DNA of 64,000 nt from Micractinium sp. NFX-FRZ. Taxonomy: Eukaryota > Chlorophyta > Trebouxiophyceae > Chlorellales > Chlorellaceae. The number at the start of each line of letters is the position of its first letter. Position 1 is the first letter of the stretch. Of this stretch, positions 33,283 to 44,626 are shown piece after piece. Below the pieces are notes generated by a model. It worked only from the letters and a program-made list of their open reading frames with translations. It had not been told where the DNA came from and did no database searches. The translations under genes and the position numbers were made by a program. The stretch is from assembly GCA_029339195.1 (NCBI GenBank), contig JAPTJF010000249.1:1-64000 (forward strand), given 5' to 3'.

Positions 33283-33657
33283 GTCAGGGCTGTGGCGCGC
33301 CGCGGGCCGGGTGTTTTTGTTTCAAGCCGACGCCATGCGCTGCAGTCCTTCCGGAAGCAACTGCGCTCAGACTAGTATATAAGACTGCAAACAGTATTCG
33401 ACGGGCGCAACGCTGTTGATTGAGCAGCCGGGGGAGGCCTCTGGCATGGCTGGCACCGTCCTGCTGGCACCGTCCTGCTTTGCCGCTTTTTTCAAAAAAA
33501 GTGTGATAGTCTTTGACATCAGTAAGGAGTCAAGGAGTCATACCGCCACAGACACAATGGCACAGTGTGATGGCGTTGGTGTGTACGTAGTGTAGGGCGT
33601 ACACAATTGGAAGCCAGCACATCACAACATCAGGAGTGTTTATTTACGCCTCTCCGC
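33283..33657. other. Intergenic region between two minus-strand genes
   Basis: 375 bp from the SCY2 start codon to the stop codon of the next gene. It should hold the SCY2 promoter and the 3' UTR of the membrane-protein gene. Read on the minus strand, a TAAATAAACA-like element lies just beyond the stop at 33658 (about 33636-33647), a possible polyadenylation signal. A near-duplicate gctggcaccgtcct occurs twice at 33448-33476. Confidence 0.5.
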
Positions 33658-36600
33658 TCATGCTCCCCCCTTCACAGCGGTGCTCTCCGCAATCACGGGA
33701 TCCCCGGCCGGCTTTGTGTCTTCTGCCGCCTTGCCTTGCACATACGCCACAAAGGGCAGCACATCTTGCAGCCTGCGCACAGGCAGCACATATAAATGTC
33801 AGGTACAGGGCAGGCGACGGGGAGGACAGCGGGCCAGAGCTACTGCCAGCGAATACTGTGCCCATACAAGCAGACTGCCCGAGCAATGTCGGTGCCACCG
33901 TCAGTGCATGCACACCTCGAAACCAGTATGGTCAGCACGCTGCCGCCCAGCAGAACCAGCAGCGGCAGCTCCACCAGCTCCTGGTAAAACCTGCAAGCAC
34001 AAGGGCAGATGTTCGCGAGCAACGCAACAAAGCGCTGGACTTTGTGAGACTTGGGGGACTTGCAAAAGAATGCCCCTAGTGGCGGTGCAGGCAATAGACA
34101 CATCCACCACACGCCTGGCAAAACACAAGTTGGTGCACATCATCCTGAAAGCAGGCAGGCCTGCCGCTGTGCCATTCGACCCCTGCTCACCGGGCAGGCA
34201 TGGCGTTCAGCAGCGTGGCTTTCAGGCCTTCTAGAAGTCGCCCCACCACCACCAGCCCCACAAAGGGGATGGCCAGCTGCCAGCGCAGCGTGCGCAGCAG
34301 CTGCCAGCTGCGCTTGATGGCTGCTGTGCCAGACAGGCCTGCATGGGCGCGGAGGGGGGGGGGGGGGCGGGGGCGGGGGCAGCACGCATGGTGTGGGAGG
34401 GGTCAGGGGCCGGCTGCCGTCCCCAGCGGCAGCAGACCAACCCATCCAAATAATCACCTGCTTGTGTCCCTCCCCTTCCCACCCACATCGAACCAGCAAA
34501 CAGTGCGCCTTTTTGAACACAATTATGTACAAAGTTTGCAGCGTGGCCACAGGGCCGGCTGCAGCGCCAGTATGAGGCGGCAGCCGTCCCAGTAGTCACA
34601 GCAAAAGCAAGAATAAGAACAAACACGAAACATGCACGCCCCCTCCCTCAGCCCTGCGCACCTTCAAGGGCGGCCACGGGGCCGGCGGCCTGCAGCCCCA
34701 GCATGAGCGGCAGCGTCAGCGGCAGGCTGACCACCGCCAGGCTGGCAAACTGTGCTGGCACCACCACCGCTGCCACAAGCAGCTCCACAATGAACACGCG
34801 GCCCCACAGGGCAGAGATCTGCGGCCAGGGGGCGGAGAGGTATACGGCAAATAAGTCAACTGACAAGGGGGGTGGTCCAGGAGCACACCCACCGTGGCCT
34901 CGGGACACCGCAGGCAGCTCCACAACGAGCCACGCAGCCCCCCAGGCAAAGGCGAGTCGCACAAGGGAGGAGGCATGTTGCCCGCAGAGCAGTGGCAGCG
35001 TCAGCACAGGAAAGCAGTGTGTGCAGGCTGGAATGCACCTCTCCTCGCAGCCCGCCCAGCGCTGAGAACGCGCGCTGCAGGCCGCGCCGCAGGTCCCACC
35101 ACTTGGGCTCCGCTTCTGCTGCTGCTGCTTCGGCTGCGTCAGCCACCCCCGCTGCTGCTGCTGGAGACGCGTCCTGCTCAGCGGAGGCGCCGCCATCATG
35201 GACTGCAGGGTGCACGTCAAGCACGAAAGCGAGGTAACTATATATGCCGTGGTTGGGTATGTGCTTCACGGCATGCCCCGTCGCGCGCGCAGCTAATGAG
35301 GTGGACCAACCGCAAGCTCCAGTATTTGCGGAAGCTGAGTTATTGAAGCCGAGGTGCAGCACCTGACGTGTGATGTGGGCATGTTACTGACACCTGTGCA
35401 ACACAGCAACATGTTCGGCTTACCTTGCTGCAGCACCTGCTGGCACAGCAGGATGGTGGCACAGCTGGCCCATGTTTTGATGGCCACGTTGATTGGGAAG
35501 GCAGCCAGGAAGAACAGAAAGGTGAGGGGCTGGTAGCCTGCAGGGAGGCAGGGAGGGAGGGCTGAGTACTGCGTGCTGCAGAAGCAGATGCGACAGGGCT
35601 GTTTGCAAACGCGCCAGGAAGAAGCAGAGCTGACGAGTTGACACGGTTCACTAACACGGGGCCAGGAGGCTCGCTCAGGTGGCCTAGCGGTTCGGCCACG
35701 TGAATCACCCACGCCTCAACAACTTGGCTGTCTCCCATGAAAGCCTGTCCAAAAACAAGCAGCTGGGTGCACCTGTCTGGAAGTTTGCTATTGCGGGGTC
35801 CACGCTGAGCCACCACATGTTGCCGATCGCCGCTGGTGTGAGCATACCGCCACCTATCAGGCGCACCGCAGCTGCACATTGGAAAACGGGGACCAAACTT
35901 GTGGTTTAGAAGGAGAAACCGCCGCAGTGGGTACGGGGTGGGGGTGGGGTGGGCGTTCGGGTGCACCCTCAACTCGGGAATGTACGAGCGGGGGCGGGGG
36001 CGGCGTTGTCAAGCAGCATAGCCGGGCAGATGCAGGGGGATAGAGGGCAGCAACATGTGTGGGCAGGCAAGGCAGATGTGCACTAGCGTGGGTGAGCGGC
36101 GAGGCCAACCCAGGTGTAGCAAAAAAGCAGGCGCAGAAGCTGTGATGCTCGCATGCATTGCGTGATGGCACGGAGCGGCCCACCCACCTTCATTTGTGGC
36201 GCGGTGGCTGAGGCGGTGCAGCAGGAAGACCACTGCATCTGTTAAGGCATGTGCTGCCACCAGCGGGAAGAGGTTGCGTTGGAGCAACGTCCAGCACTGC
36301 TGCAGAATCTGGCGCCAAACCTGCCCCTTGCCCGCTTTTGCGTTGACAGCGGTCACGCCCTCCGGTGCCGTCCCCGGCTGCTGCCCAGCCACCCCATTTG
36401 CTGCCTCTGCTGTCGTGCCGGCTGCGGCTGCTGGGACTGCGGCATCTGAGGGAGGCCCGCTGTGTGCTTCAGCTGCCTGTGCGCCCCGCGCAGCTGGTTT
36501 CTCGCCATCGGCGGCGGCGGCGGTGGGGGGCTGCAGCAGCGGGTGGCGCGGGCGCTGTGGCAGGCGTTCTAATCTCACACCATGTCCCGCTTGCCCGCCG

Positions 36601-36677
36601 CTCGCGCCCCTTGCCTGGCTTCGGCGCCAGACAGGCTGCCGAAACTGTGCGGCGGCGACAACTCGAAAGAGGGGCAT
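33658..36677 (-). CDS. Multi-pass membrane protein of unknown function with transit-peptide-like N-terminus
   Basis: Seven exons (36188-36677, 35424-35537, 35039-35202, 34662-34818, 34191-34338, 33916-33990, 33658-33772) give 420 residues with consistent phases. Residues 1-115 are rich in Ala, Arg, Gln and Pro (MPLFRVVAAAQFRQPVWRRS...), fitting an organellar presequence plus linker. Then come about six hydrophobic helices: NLFPLVAAHALTDAVVFLL, LTFLFFLAAFPINVA, VFIVELLVAAVVVPAQFASL, LPLTLPLMLGLQAA, LAIPFVGLVVVGRLL and ELPLLVLLGGSVLTILVS. An Ala/Glu-rich soluble loop separates helices 2 and 3. I recognise no family. The pattern of helices preceded by KRSWQLLR-type segments resembles plant multi-pass proteins of unknown function, but this is only an impression. 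Confidence 0.75.
34354..34379 (+). repeat. G14 run and adjoining G tracts
   Basis: Fourteen G in a row (34354-34367), then cggggg cggggg, inside the intron 34339-34661 of the membrane-protein gene. On the plus strand it has at least three G runs of four or more, so G-quadruplex folding is possible; the transcript carries the C-rich complement. Confidence 0.85.
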
Positions 36678-36961
36678 GCTCCTCGTGACTTATTTCTCTG
36701 GCATGTGGAAGCAAACAAAGCGCGCCCGCACAGGGCGCAGGGTTTCTGTCCTCCCTGGGGTGTCCTGCCTGTACCGCCACCGGCTTGGTGGCAACCAGCC
36801 TGGGTTTACAGTACATGTATTTGACAGATCCTGCACCTTCTCTGGCGAGTCGTCAGGCTGGTCTTTGGCAGGGCAACAAGACGGCGGCGGCGGCCAGGCG
36901 GCCAGGCCGCCCAACTCTTCTCTAGGTGTGTGCTGGCCTTCTTGAGTTCTAAAAGGGGTCT
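36678..36961. other. Short intergenic spacer between two minus-strand genes
   Basis: 284 bp between the start codon of the unknown membrane protein and the stop of the DHDPS gene. It must hold the promoter of the former and the 3' UTR of the latter. No specific element was recognised. Confidence 0.5.
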
Positions 36962-39900
36962 CTAGTAGGACGAGGAGTGCACGAGCTTGAACTCATCGTC
37001 CTCCATCACGCGCACCTCCTGCAGGCACAACGACAGAGGCACAGGCTTGAGCAAACCGCGGCCGCGAGTAACGCGGGCATGGGACAGGAAGGACTCCAGC
37101 AGGAGACACCGGAAGCAAAGGGCAGCGTGCGTGTGAGCCAAGCATGCTGGGGCAGCACGAACACGAGCGAGGCAAGGGGACGGCATGCCCATCAGACGCA
37201 TGCCCATTATCAGCCAGCACTGCCAGGCTTGCTCCCAGTAACTAGCACCCCTCAACACATACCTTGCAGCCGGGAATGTGCTGCTGGAAGGGGCGCAGCA
37301 GCTCCGCTCCGCGCTCCCGCTGCTCCCGCGACAGCGGCACGTACGGCAGCCGGAAGATCGGTCGGATGAGGCCGCACATCGCCAGCGCGGTGTTGCTGCA
37401 GCGCAAGCAAAACAAGGAGGCGAGGCGGATGAGCCGAGCAACAACACAAGCAGACGAGTCCAATGAGGCCGCACATGGCGTGCACAGTGTTGCTGAGGGA
37501 CAAGGGCCAACACGCATGTATGTATGTCGGCCTCACGCTGCATGGGCTACAAAACGTGGCCCTCGTCGCCCACCAAGGTCATGGCAGCACCGCAGCCACC
37601 CTGTGCCCGAGGCAAGCACACAAATGCGACAGGCCGGCATGCGGCCGGCACAGGCTGCTCACAGGGGGATGGGGTTGGGCTCGCAGAAGAGCCAGGAGAT
37701 AAGCTCGTTCAGGCTGCCTGCCAGCTCGTCATCTTGCTGCAGGCAAGCGGAAGGCAGGAACAATTGGGGCACCATCCCGCAGGGCTCCCACAGACCAGGT
37801 TCAACCAGTCTGGATGTCCCCGACCTGTGTAGCTTAACAGACAGGTAGGCAACAGGCTGTGCTGTGCCCGCAAAGCTAAGCGATTCAGACACGCACAATC
37901 GCAACCCAAGCAATACATTGCGAGGTACACAGGATGGTCACAGACTGTGTATCCTGCCCAGTGCTTGACTCGTCAAAGCAATCAACTGAACAAACTGCTC
38001 ACAAGTTTGAAGCTCACCTGCGTCATGAGCTTGGAGAAGAGGCCGGGGATGACATTGCTGGTGACGCTGATGACGCCCTGCAAGGTTGAAGCATCGAGTT
38101 TGGGGGCCGAGGGAAGCAGCAAAGTGAAACAAGAATATGCGAGCAAGGTGCACGATGTTGATGACAGGCTGCTGGCCAGGGTGCACGGCACACGATGCAG
38201 GCACAGTGCAGGCCAAGGGGTGTGCCATCCAGGCGTGCCTGGCTTGGCACACCCTTGGCGACATACGGAGTGCACGCTTGGGCCGGCGTTACGGACAGCG
38301 CAAGCAAGCCCCAGGGGGATGCTCCCAAGCCTAATTGGGCAAGCTCGGCTTGCGAGTCACGTTCCCAGTTGAGTTGCAGCAGTCAATTGTCAAGGGAGAG
38401 CCCACCAGCGGGGAAACTAGAGATCGCTGTCGTTTGCACACCTGTGAGTTGTGCTGATGCCGCCCTGCGTGTGCCTCGTCGTCGTTGCCGCTCCAGCACA
38501 GCACGCCCTTCTGGTGATAGCTCTCGATCCGCGGGTTGCCTGGCGCAAGGGAAGGGGTGTCGGAAAGCTTGTTCAGGTTGGCTGGGGCACTACACCCCGA
38601 ATCGGCCGCTCCGTGCATTGACGGCTGCAGCAACAGCTACAAAGAGTGTGTCTTCACCCCGATGCGTGGCTGGTGAGGAGCCCTCACCGGTGCACTCCTT
38701 CACGCCCAGGAAGTTCTCATGGCCCGCAAAGTTCATGATGACGTCATCAGGGATGTCCTGGCCTACACAGCAGGCACAACAAGCAGGCAGGCAGGGCGAG
38801 CGCAATCAGGATTGTGGCACATTTAAAAGACACACAATGAATTGGCGGTGGCATGAGCAGCTCCGGTGCACAGTCAAAAGAGCTGAATGGAAAACATGTG
38901 CACTGACTCCCATGACTGCCTGCTGTGCCCAGGTGGTACTTGGCATGGGTGCACATGGGCAGAGGTGCACACTGACCTGTCCGGCCGGGCACGTTGTAGA
39001 TAATGGCCGGCCCCTCGGCAAGCACCGCCCTGCACACAAGCACACGCCCAGCACAACAGTGAGTGCACAGAGGTTAAGGCACATGTGCAGAAGCCGCTCT
39101 GTAGGCAGCAGTCATGCGGGCAGCACTCTGCATTCCACTCCTGCCTAGGCAGCCCGCTGCTCACTTGAAGTGCTCCTTCAGTCCCGTCATGGAGGTCTTG
39201 CCGTAGTACGGGTTGATCTGCAGCGCTGCATCCATGCCCACCACAAAGCCCTGCAGAGCGCAATGGGGACCGCATCAAGAACTGTCCTGGCGCAGGCGGG
39301 ATGCACAGGTGACGCTGCTCAGCAGCAGCTGGGCAGGATGATGCAGGCAGGTGAGCCTCACATCACATTTTTTCGGACAGGCTTCGTGTCACCCTCGGCT
39401 GTTACCCGGCGGACAGCCCGCCCGCCCCCCGCAAACCCCCCTTAACCCACAACCCAACCCGTTGCCCCCATGTGGCACAGCCACGGCCCTCGCTGCGCAC
39501 CTGCTCCGTTGCGTGCAACGCCTCTCGCGTGCTGTTGCTGCCGGTGTTTCCAATCACCTTGATCTGCCGCCCAAACTGGTTCACTGTGGCGCCGGGCATG
39601 GGAGAGAGAAGAGGCAGTGAGAAGACAGGTGAGGAAAGCAAGGCGAAGTAAGCCCCGGAGGGAGACGGGAGCATCAGTAAACCCAGCAGAATGGGTACCA
39701 TGTGCGTGGCCTGGCTGGCGATGCCAGGCTTGCAGGCAACCCCTCCTTGCCGGCGAGGCGTGGGGCAGCAGCTGGAAGCGGACCCCGCACCTGTGTGTGC
39801 AATGAGCATGATGTGCTCGTCCCAAGACATCAGCTGCCCCTCGCCCGTGGTGCCGCCCACAATCAGGCCCTCCACTCCATTCTGCAAGGGAGAGGAGGGA

Positions 39901-40752
39901 GCGGGCATGCGGCGATGGGTGCAAGAGTACCCGGAATCGGGCCTCAGACGCCAACCCAAAAGCGACCCCCATCCTGCTGCCGCAGAACCTCGATGCCCGT
40001 GCCTCCTGCAGATGTGCCGTCAGGAGCTCTTCTGGGCCTATAACCAGCTGGGTTGCCCCTTGCGCCCTTGCCCTTGCCACAATATAAACTGAGCCCAACA
40101 GACCAAGCCATACCAAGCCATACCACGCCATACCACGCCATACCAAGCCATTCAACGGACTCCACTATCGCTAGAACTAAACGGGTGACTGATTAAGCAG
40201 TTGAATAGTAAACCCCTTGCATACCTGAATTTGGTGCTCCACCAATGCATCGTACGCTTCCAAATCAAACTTGCCGTTGGGCAGGTAGGGCGTCTTGATG
40301 GCTGCACAAGTGGCGTGTTGGAAGCAGGCAGTTGTCGCGTCCAGAGGTTAACATTGCCAGTAAGCAGGCAGGGCACCCTCGTGGCTGCAGGCACTTTCAT
40401 ATCAAAGCAAGCATCTTGTAATTGGTTGTTGCAAGAGGGCGGGCAGTGGGACCCAACCCGAGTGTCGCTTCAAACGCAGCTTCATGTGGAATCGGCGACG
40501 CAGCCAAGCGGAGCACAGCGCAGCGTGGGGAGGGGGAGCGCAGGCCGTGCCGAATGCAGAGCACTTGCCAGTGATGAGGCGCAGCTTCTTCATTGCGGCC
40601 GTAGCGCCCTCCGCAGAGGCAGCAGGGCCGCCTGCAAGCGGAGTGAGCACGGCGACGGGCGCCGCCGCCCGCCGAGGCATGCGTTGCTGCCGCCGGCTCG
40701 ACGCCGCCCAGGCTGGGCTGCACCTGCACTGGACGCTGGTGCTGACCGCCAT
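36962..40752 (-). CDS. DAPA: 4-hydroxy-tetrahydrodipicolinate synthase (DHDPS), plastid
   Basis: Twelve exons (40569-40752, 40225-40301, 39791-39881, 39501-39583, 39165-39250, 38977-39029, 38688-38762, 38442-38539, 38018-38077, 37663-37736, 37263-37395, 36962-37018) give 356 residues. The first 55 ([11 protein letters not shown]..., Arg/Ala/Ser-rich) look like a plastid transit peptide. The plant-type core starts [18 protein letters not shown], with [18 protein letters not shown], the catalytic tyrosine in YNVPGRTG (about 185), the Schiff-base lysine in GVKECTG (about 213), WSGNDDE and [13 protein letters not shown]. It condenses pyruvate with aspartate semialdehyde, the first committed step to lysine, and plant enzymes are lysine-inhibited. 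Intron 1 has a GC donor (minus-strand GCAAGT at 40568). The start is the MAVSTS methionine; a later in-frame Met exists. Confidence 0.95.
40101..40150. repeat. Five tandem 10-bp units in DHDPS intron 2
   Basis: Units of the form taccaagcca or taccacgcca repeat five times without spacing (40101-40110 with one change, 40111-40120, 40121-40130, 40131-40140, 40141-40150). The repeat is inside the intron between exons 40225-40301 and 39791-39881 and clear of the splice sites. Confidence 0.9.
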
Positions 40753-41272
40753 TCTGGATTCGGAAAACCTAAAACAGGCGTACAGAGCTACCGATGAAGG
40801 CTGCGGGCCAGTGGTGGTGCGGCGGCCAAGAAGGTGATGCTCGGCACAGGCTCTTGGGGTAGCGCGCCAGCCGCTGGAAGAGAGGATTTGGTGGTTGCTG
40901 CCGATGTCGCTCGACCGGGTTTGAGCGCTGCCCACCCCAAGCCGGGTTTCTTCCGCTCATGAACGGAAAGAGCAGCCACCTCCTTTACTGCTTAGACATC
41001 CTTCTTTGCCGGCGTAAGTGTCCCTTCACCCCGCACAGACTGCACCAGGCGCATCCTGCCCTGCCTGCCGACAGACCGGAGCGCGGGTTGCAGTCCCCAG
41101 CCCTCCTTTTGCTACGCTCCTCGACTGCGTCAACCGCCTAAGCAAGTTCTGGGCGAGAGCGCCGGCACGGGCGGCACGAGCGGGGAGCCGTGCAGCAGCG
41201 GCAGCTGCGGTGCCTACGGGCCAAGAGTTGCAGGCGCCACCAGAACCAAGAGTTGCAGGCGCCACCAGAACC
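40753..41272. promoter_or_regulatory. Shared divergent upstream region of DHDPS and Gln-rich protein genes
   Basis: 520 bp between two start codons on opposite strands. The last 52 bp before the plus-strand ATG (41221-41272) are two exact 25-bp direct repeats plus cc, so the repeat runs up to the start codon. No TATA box was convincing. Confidence 0.5.
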
Positions 41273-43733
41273 ATGAACCCCCACCAGCAGCACGACTCGG
41301 GGGAATGGGCTGAGCTCGTCCAGAACTGGGGCTCAGGTGGGCCTCCTTTCCCTGTTGCTTGCACGGGTAAAGGCTCCGCTCTGGTGTCCCGTCCCGCCCT
41401 GTCACCGAGCCGCCCCCCGCCCCCCCCCCCCGTGCCCCCCTGCCTGCCTGGCACAGGGCACATGGACGCCATAGGGTCGCCGCTGCAGAACCTTACGGCA
41501 GATGGAGCCATGCTGTCCGAGCTGCTGCACACACTTGGGTGAGCGTTGCCCTCTGCTGCTAAAGGTGCCCAGCTGCTTTCAGTGGATCGACCCATCAACT
41601 TTTGCTGGGGCAGCTCAGTTTCGCCGACTCATCGCGCTTCCTCTGGGTGGGCTGACGCTTGCATGTACATGTTATGCATGAGCCTTGAAAGTCAACCCTC
41701 TGCAGCAGGAGCAGCAGCGGCGGCAGCATCCCTGCACCTGTTGAAAATCTGGGCTTGGCTTGTGTGCCTGCAGGGCCCCAGAGGAGAACAGTTTCAGCCT
41801 TGAACCGTTGCAGAATGGCAGCCAGGCACTGCAGCCAGGTGCATCGATGGCAGCAGACGCGACAGCTGGCGTAACACCTGTTGTTATGCAGCACGCGCTT
41901 CCACATCCAACCAGCCAGCAGCCGCTGCTGCAGCAGCAGCAGCAGCACATGCAGTCGTTGCAGCCGATGCGACCGCAGCAACAGGCATTGCAGCCGATGC
42001 AAGCGCAGCTGCCGCAGCAGCAGCAGCAGCAGTCAATGCAGCCGCAGCAGCCGCCGCAGCAGCAGCACCCTCAACAGCAGCACGCTCTGGCTACGCCGCT
42101 GCCGGCAAGCAGAGCCATGCAGCTGCTGCCAATGCAGAGTGTGATGCATACGTCAGCACAGCAGCAGCATCAAGCACGCGTGCAGCAACAGCAGCAGCAG
42201 CAGCAGCAGCACACGGCAGCACTTGTGCACCACCAGCAGGCAGTGGCAGTGGCCGCTGAACAGCAACGGTCCCTTCAGGTGCAGGCGCCTCGTTTGGCGT
42301 CTGTGCCCGTTTACAACTCCAGTCAGCAGCAGGGGGTGGCAGCACTGCCGTTGCAGCAGGCACAGCCATCAGTGCCCAGCATGGTTTCCGTGCCTGGCAT
42401 GCCCCAGCAGCACCAGCAGCAGGTGCAGCAGCTGCAAAGCCTCCAGCAGCTTCAGCAGCACTTCCAGCAGCAGCAGCAGCACCAGCAGCAGCAAAGTTTG
42501 CAGCAGCACCAGCAGCAGCAGATGCAAAGGCTGCTGCACCAACAGCAGCAGCAGATGCAGGCACCCGCCGCGCCACCCCAAGTCCTGCAGCTGCAGCCGC
42601 CTCCCCAGAGTGTCATGCTGCTTTCAGCCGGCTCCAAAGGCTTGCCTTCCCCTCTTGCTTCTGCACATGCACACACCCCGCCTACCTCCTCCAGCCCTGC
42701 AAGCACCGCTGCTGCTGCTGCGCTTGTGGCTGCACAGCAGCTGAACGGCCACAGGCAGATGCAGGCGCCGGCTGTCGCCACTCCTGCCCCACCCCACGTC
42801 ATCCAGCAGCAGGCGCAGCAGCAGGCGCAGCAGCAGGCGGCGCAGCAGCAGCAAGCAGCGCAGCAGCTCTTTGGCTCGCCGCCAACTCAGCACGTGCTGG
42901 ATGGACCCGGGCAGCAGTCTGCCAGGCTGCTCACAGACATTGCCACCACGCAGCAGCTGGTGGCAGTGGCTGCTGAACAGCAGCGGTCCCTTCTGGCGGC
43001 GGCAGCGCAGGGCAGCGGCAACCTGGGCAGCGACCCGGCAGCGGCAGCGGTAGCGTCCCTGGGTCCTGTGCAGAGCACGGCTGCACAGCCCATTCTGGGG
43101 GCGGCCGCAGGTGTGCTGCACGTGCCGCAGATTGCGGCGCCCGCGGCATCGGCGGCCAGCAGCATGCCCCCGGCCCGGCCTGCTCAGCCGCCTCTTCCTG
43201 TGCTGGTCGCCGCGCAGCCCAATCACACGCAGCCCGCTGCTCCTGCCCCTGCTGTGCACTTTGACGTGGCTGCCAGCCCACCAGACGGCGGCCTGCCGCA
43301 GCGGCCGTCGCACAAGCGGGAGCGCAGCTACCGGTCAGCCAACCCAGCCACTGCCGACCCCAGCACCGCGCCCACAGACAAGCAGGCGCGCGAGCAGGCG
43401 GCAGTCGAGGAGGATCAGGCTCTACTGCACATGCTTGGTGAGGACTGCTGCAGTCGCCCCCGCTGTGGTGCTTACACGTCCGGCTGCCCCTCTATCAGGC
43501 ACCGTTTTGTGCCCTTGAAGCGAGAAGCTGCGTGCCAGGGCGGGGTGCTCTAGCCTCACGCTCTCGCAACCTTGTGTCTTCCCTCCGCTGCAGAGGAGCC
43601 CGCCCATCCGGGACACCACGGCGGCCTGAGCTTTCTGGAGCTGCTGCAAGGCTCAGACAGCCAGGCCGGAGCTGGCCAGACGGAGCGCCCAGCCGCACCG
43701 GCCGCCACTGCCGAGTCATCCAGCCCCATGTGA
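41273..43733 (+). CDS. Gln-rich protein of unknown function (649 residues)
   Basis: Four exons in phase (41273-41336, 41457-41538, 41774-43437, 43594-43733). The N-terminal 65 residues are ordinary in composition (MNPHQQHDSGEWAELVQNWG ... MLSELLHTLG) and are the best candidate for a folded or interaction segment. Residues about 80-520 are Gln, His, Met, Ala and Pro rich with runs of up to eight Gln. A charged segment (HKRERSYRSANPA, DKQAREQAAVEEDQALLHML) follows, and a short C-terminus with LSFLELLQGSDS. Repeated phrases such as AVAAEQQRSL occur twice (from about 42241 and 42963). The composition resembles plant and animal transcriptional coactivators and RNA-granule proteins, but I recognise no domain. 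The HKRER-type segment could be a nuclear localisation signal. Confidence 0.7.
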
Positions 43734-44626
43734 GGGGCTCTTCCCTTTATTCTCTGTGTCAGCCCTTCCATTTTGGCCCTAGTGTAAGGAGCCCTTCTTG
43801 AGAGGCCTCGTCCTGGCCCACATGCCAGCCCATGTCTCGCTTGCCGTCATCTCACTTTCCCATCTGTCGTGTTTCCCACCCCGTTCCTCTGTGCTCAGTT
43901 TTTTGCTACATTGCCAACACAGATACGTGACGAATTTACGGGAGTCCAGCCTCAAGGGTGTCGTGTGGGAATTGCTTGCATCAATCTCTTTGGCAGATGT
44001 ATTACATGTTCAACTTGCAATTGCTGTCCTTGTGAACCATTCACCATGGCGTTTGCACCAAGTCAGGCCACCTGCCAGTCTGCAAACTCATGTTGCTGGC
44101 ACGTCTGTGGGGCTGGCGCTGGTGGACGTGCGGGGCCGACGCCCCCTGCTGCTGGAGGGGGGGATACAGATGCTCAACAGCCAATCATGTGGTGCAGCAG
44201 TGTGGAGGGGGAGGGGCGTTCTGGGCGGATGCAGCACATGTTGTGGGTGGGTAGGGCAGCCGGACAGCCGTGGCGAGGGGGGTTGAGTGGGCGGCGGCGC
44301 TGGCCAGCTGGTGCCTGTTGACGCTGCAGCGGCTGCGGTTAAGAAGGTTGGGCCTGACGTATAGCAGCACCACCTTCCTGCGGGCTCGTGAAAAAATGAC
44401 GACCGCCACGCCCTGGCGCACGCAATACAGCCGATGCGCCCAGCTCTCTTGCCCTAGCACCTCCTGCCAACTCATCGTGAGCAGCTGGAGCCCACCCAGG
44501 CAGACATCACGACGGAAGAGCTCGGAATACACGTTGTCGCTGCGTTCTCTGGCGTAAGTTCGTGTAAGTTGCAGCTGGACTTCTGAAGATGGCATCCTCC
44601 TGCCACGTCGGCCCGGCTGCACCCAG
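43734..44626. other. Convergent intergenic region
   Basis: About 890 bp between the stop of the Gln-rich gene (+) and the stop of the small membrane-protein gene (-). A TGTAA element, the usual chlorophyte polyadenylation signal, lies about 50 bp after the plus-strand stop (around 43783). Open frames occur on both strands (for example 44185-44622 minus) but none splices to a recognisable protein, so they are not called. Confidence 0.5.

Noticed and set aside
35705..35896. Minus-strand open frame reading LIGGGMLTPAAIGNMWWLSV between two exons of the unknown membrane protein
   Set aside because: The flanking exons (36188 side and 35537 side) join directly with matching phase 1 to give RATNEGYQPLTF, so the piece is best treated as intron.
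36196..36945. 249-residue plus-strand open frame
   Set aside because: It is the antisense of the first exon of the membrane protein; its Cys/Arg/Ala-rich sequence has no splice or homology support.
44185..44622. 145-residue minus-strand open frame downstream of the small membrane-protein gene
   Set aside because: It lies past that gene's stop codon, has no acceptor-donor pair joining it to anything, and the opposite strand is equally open.
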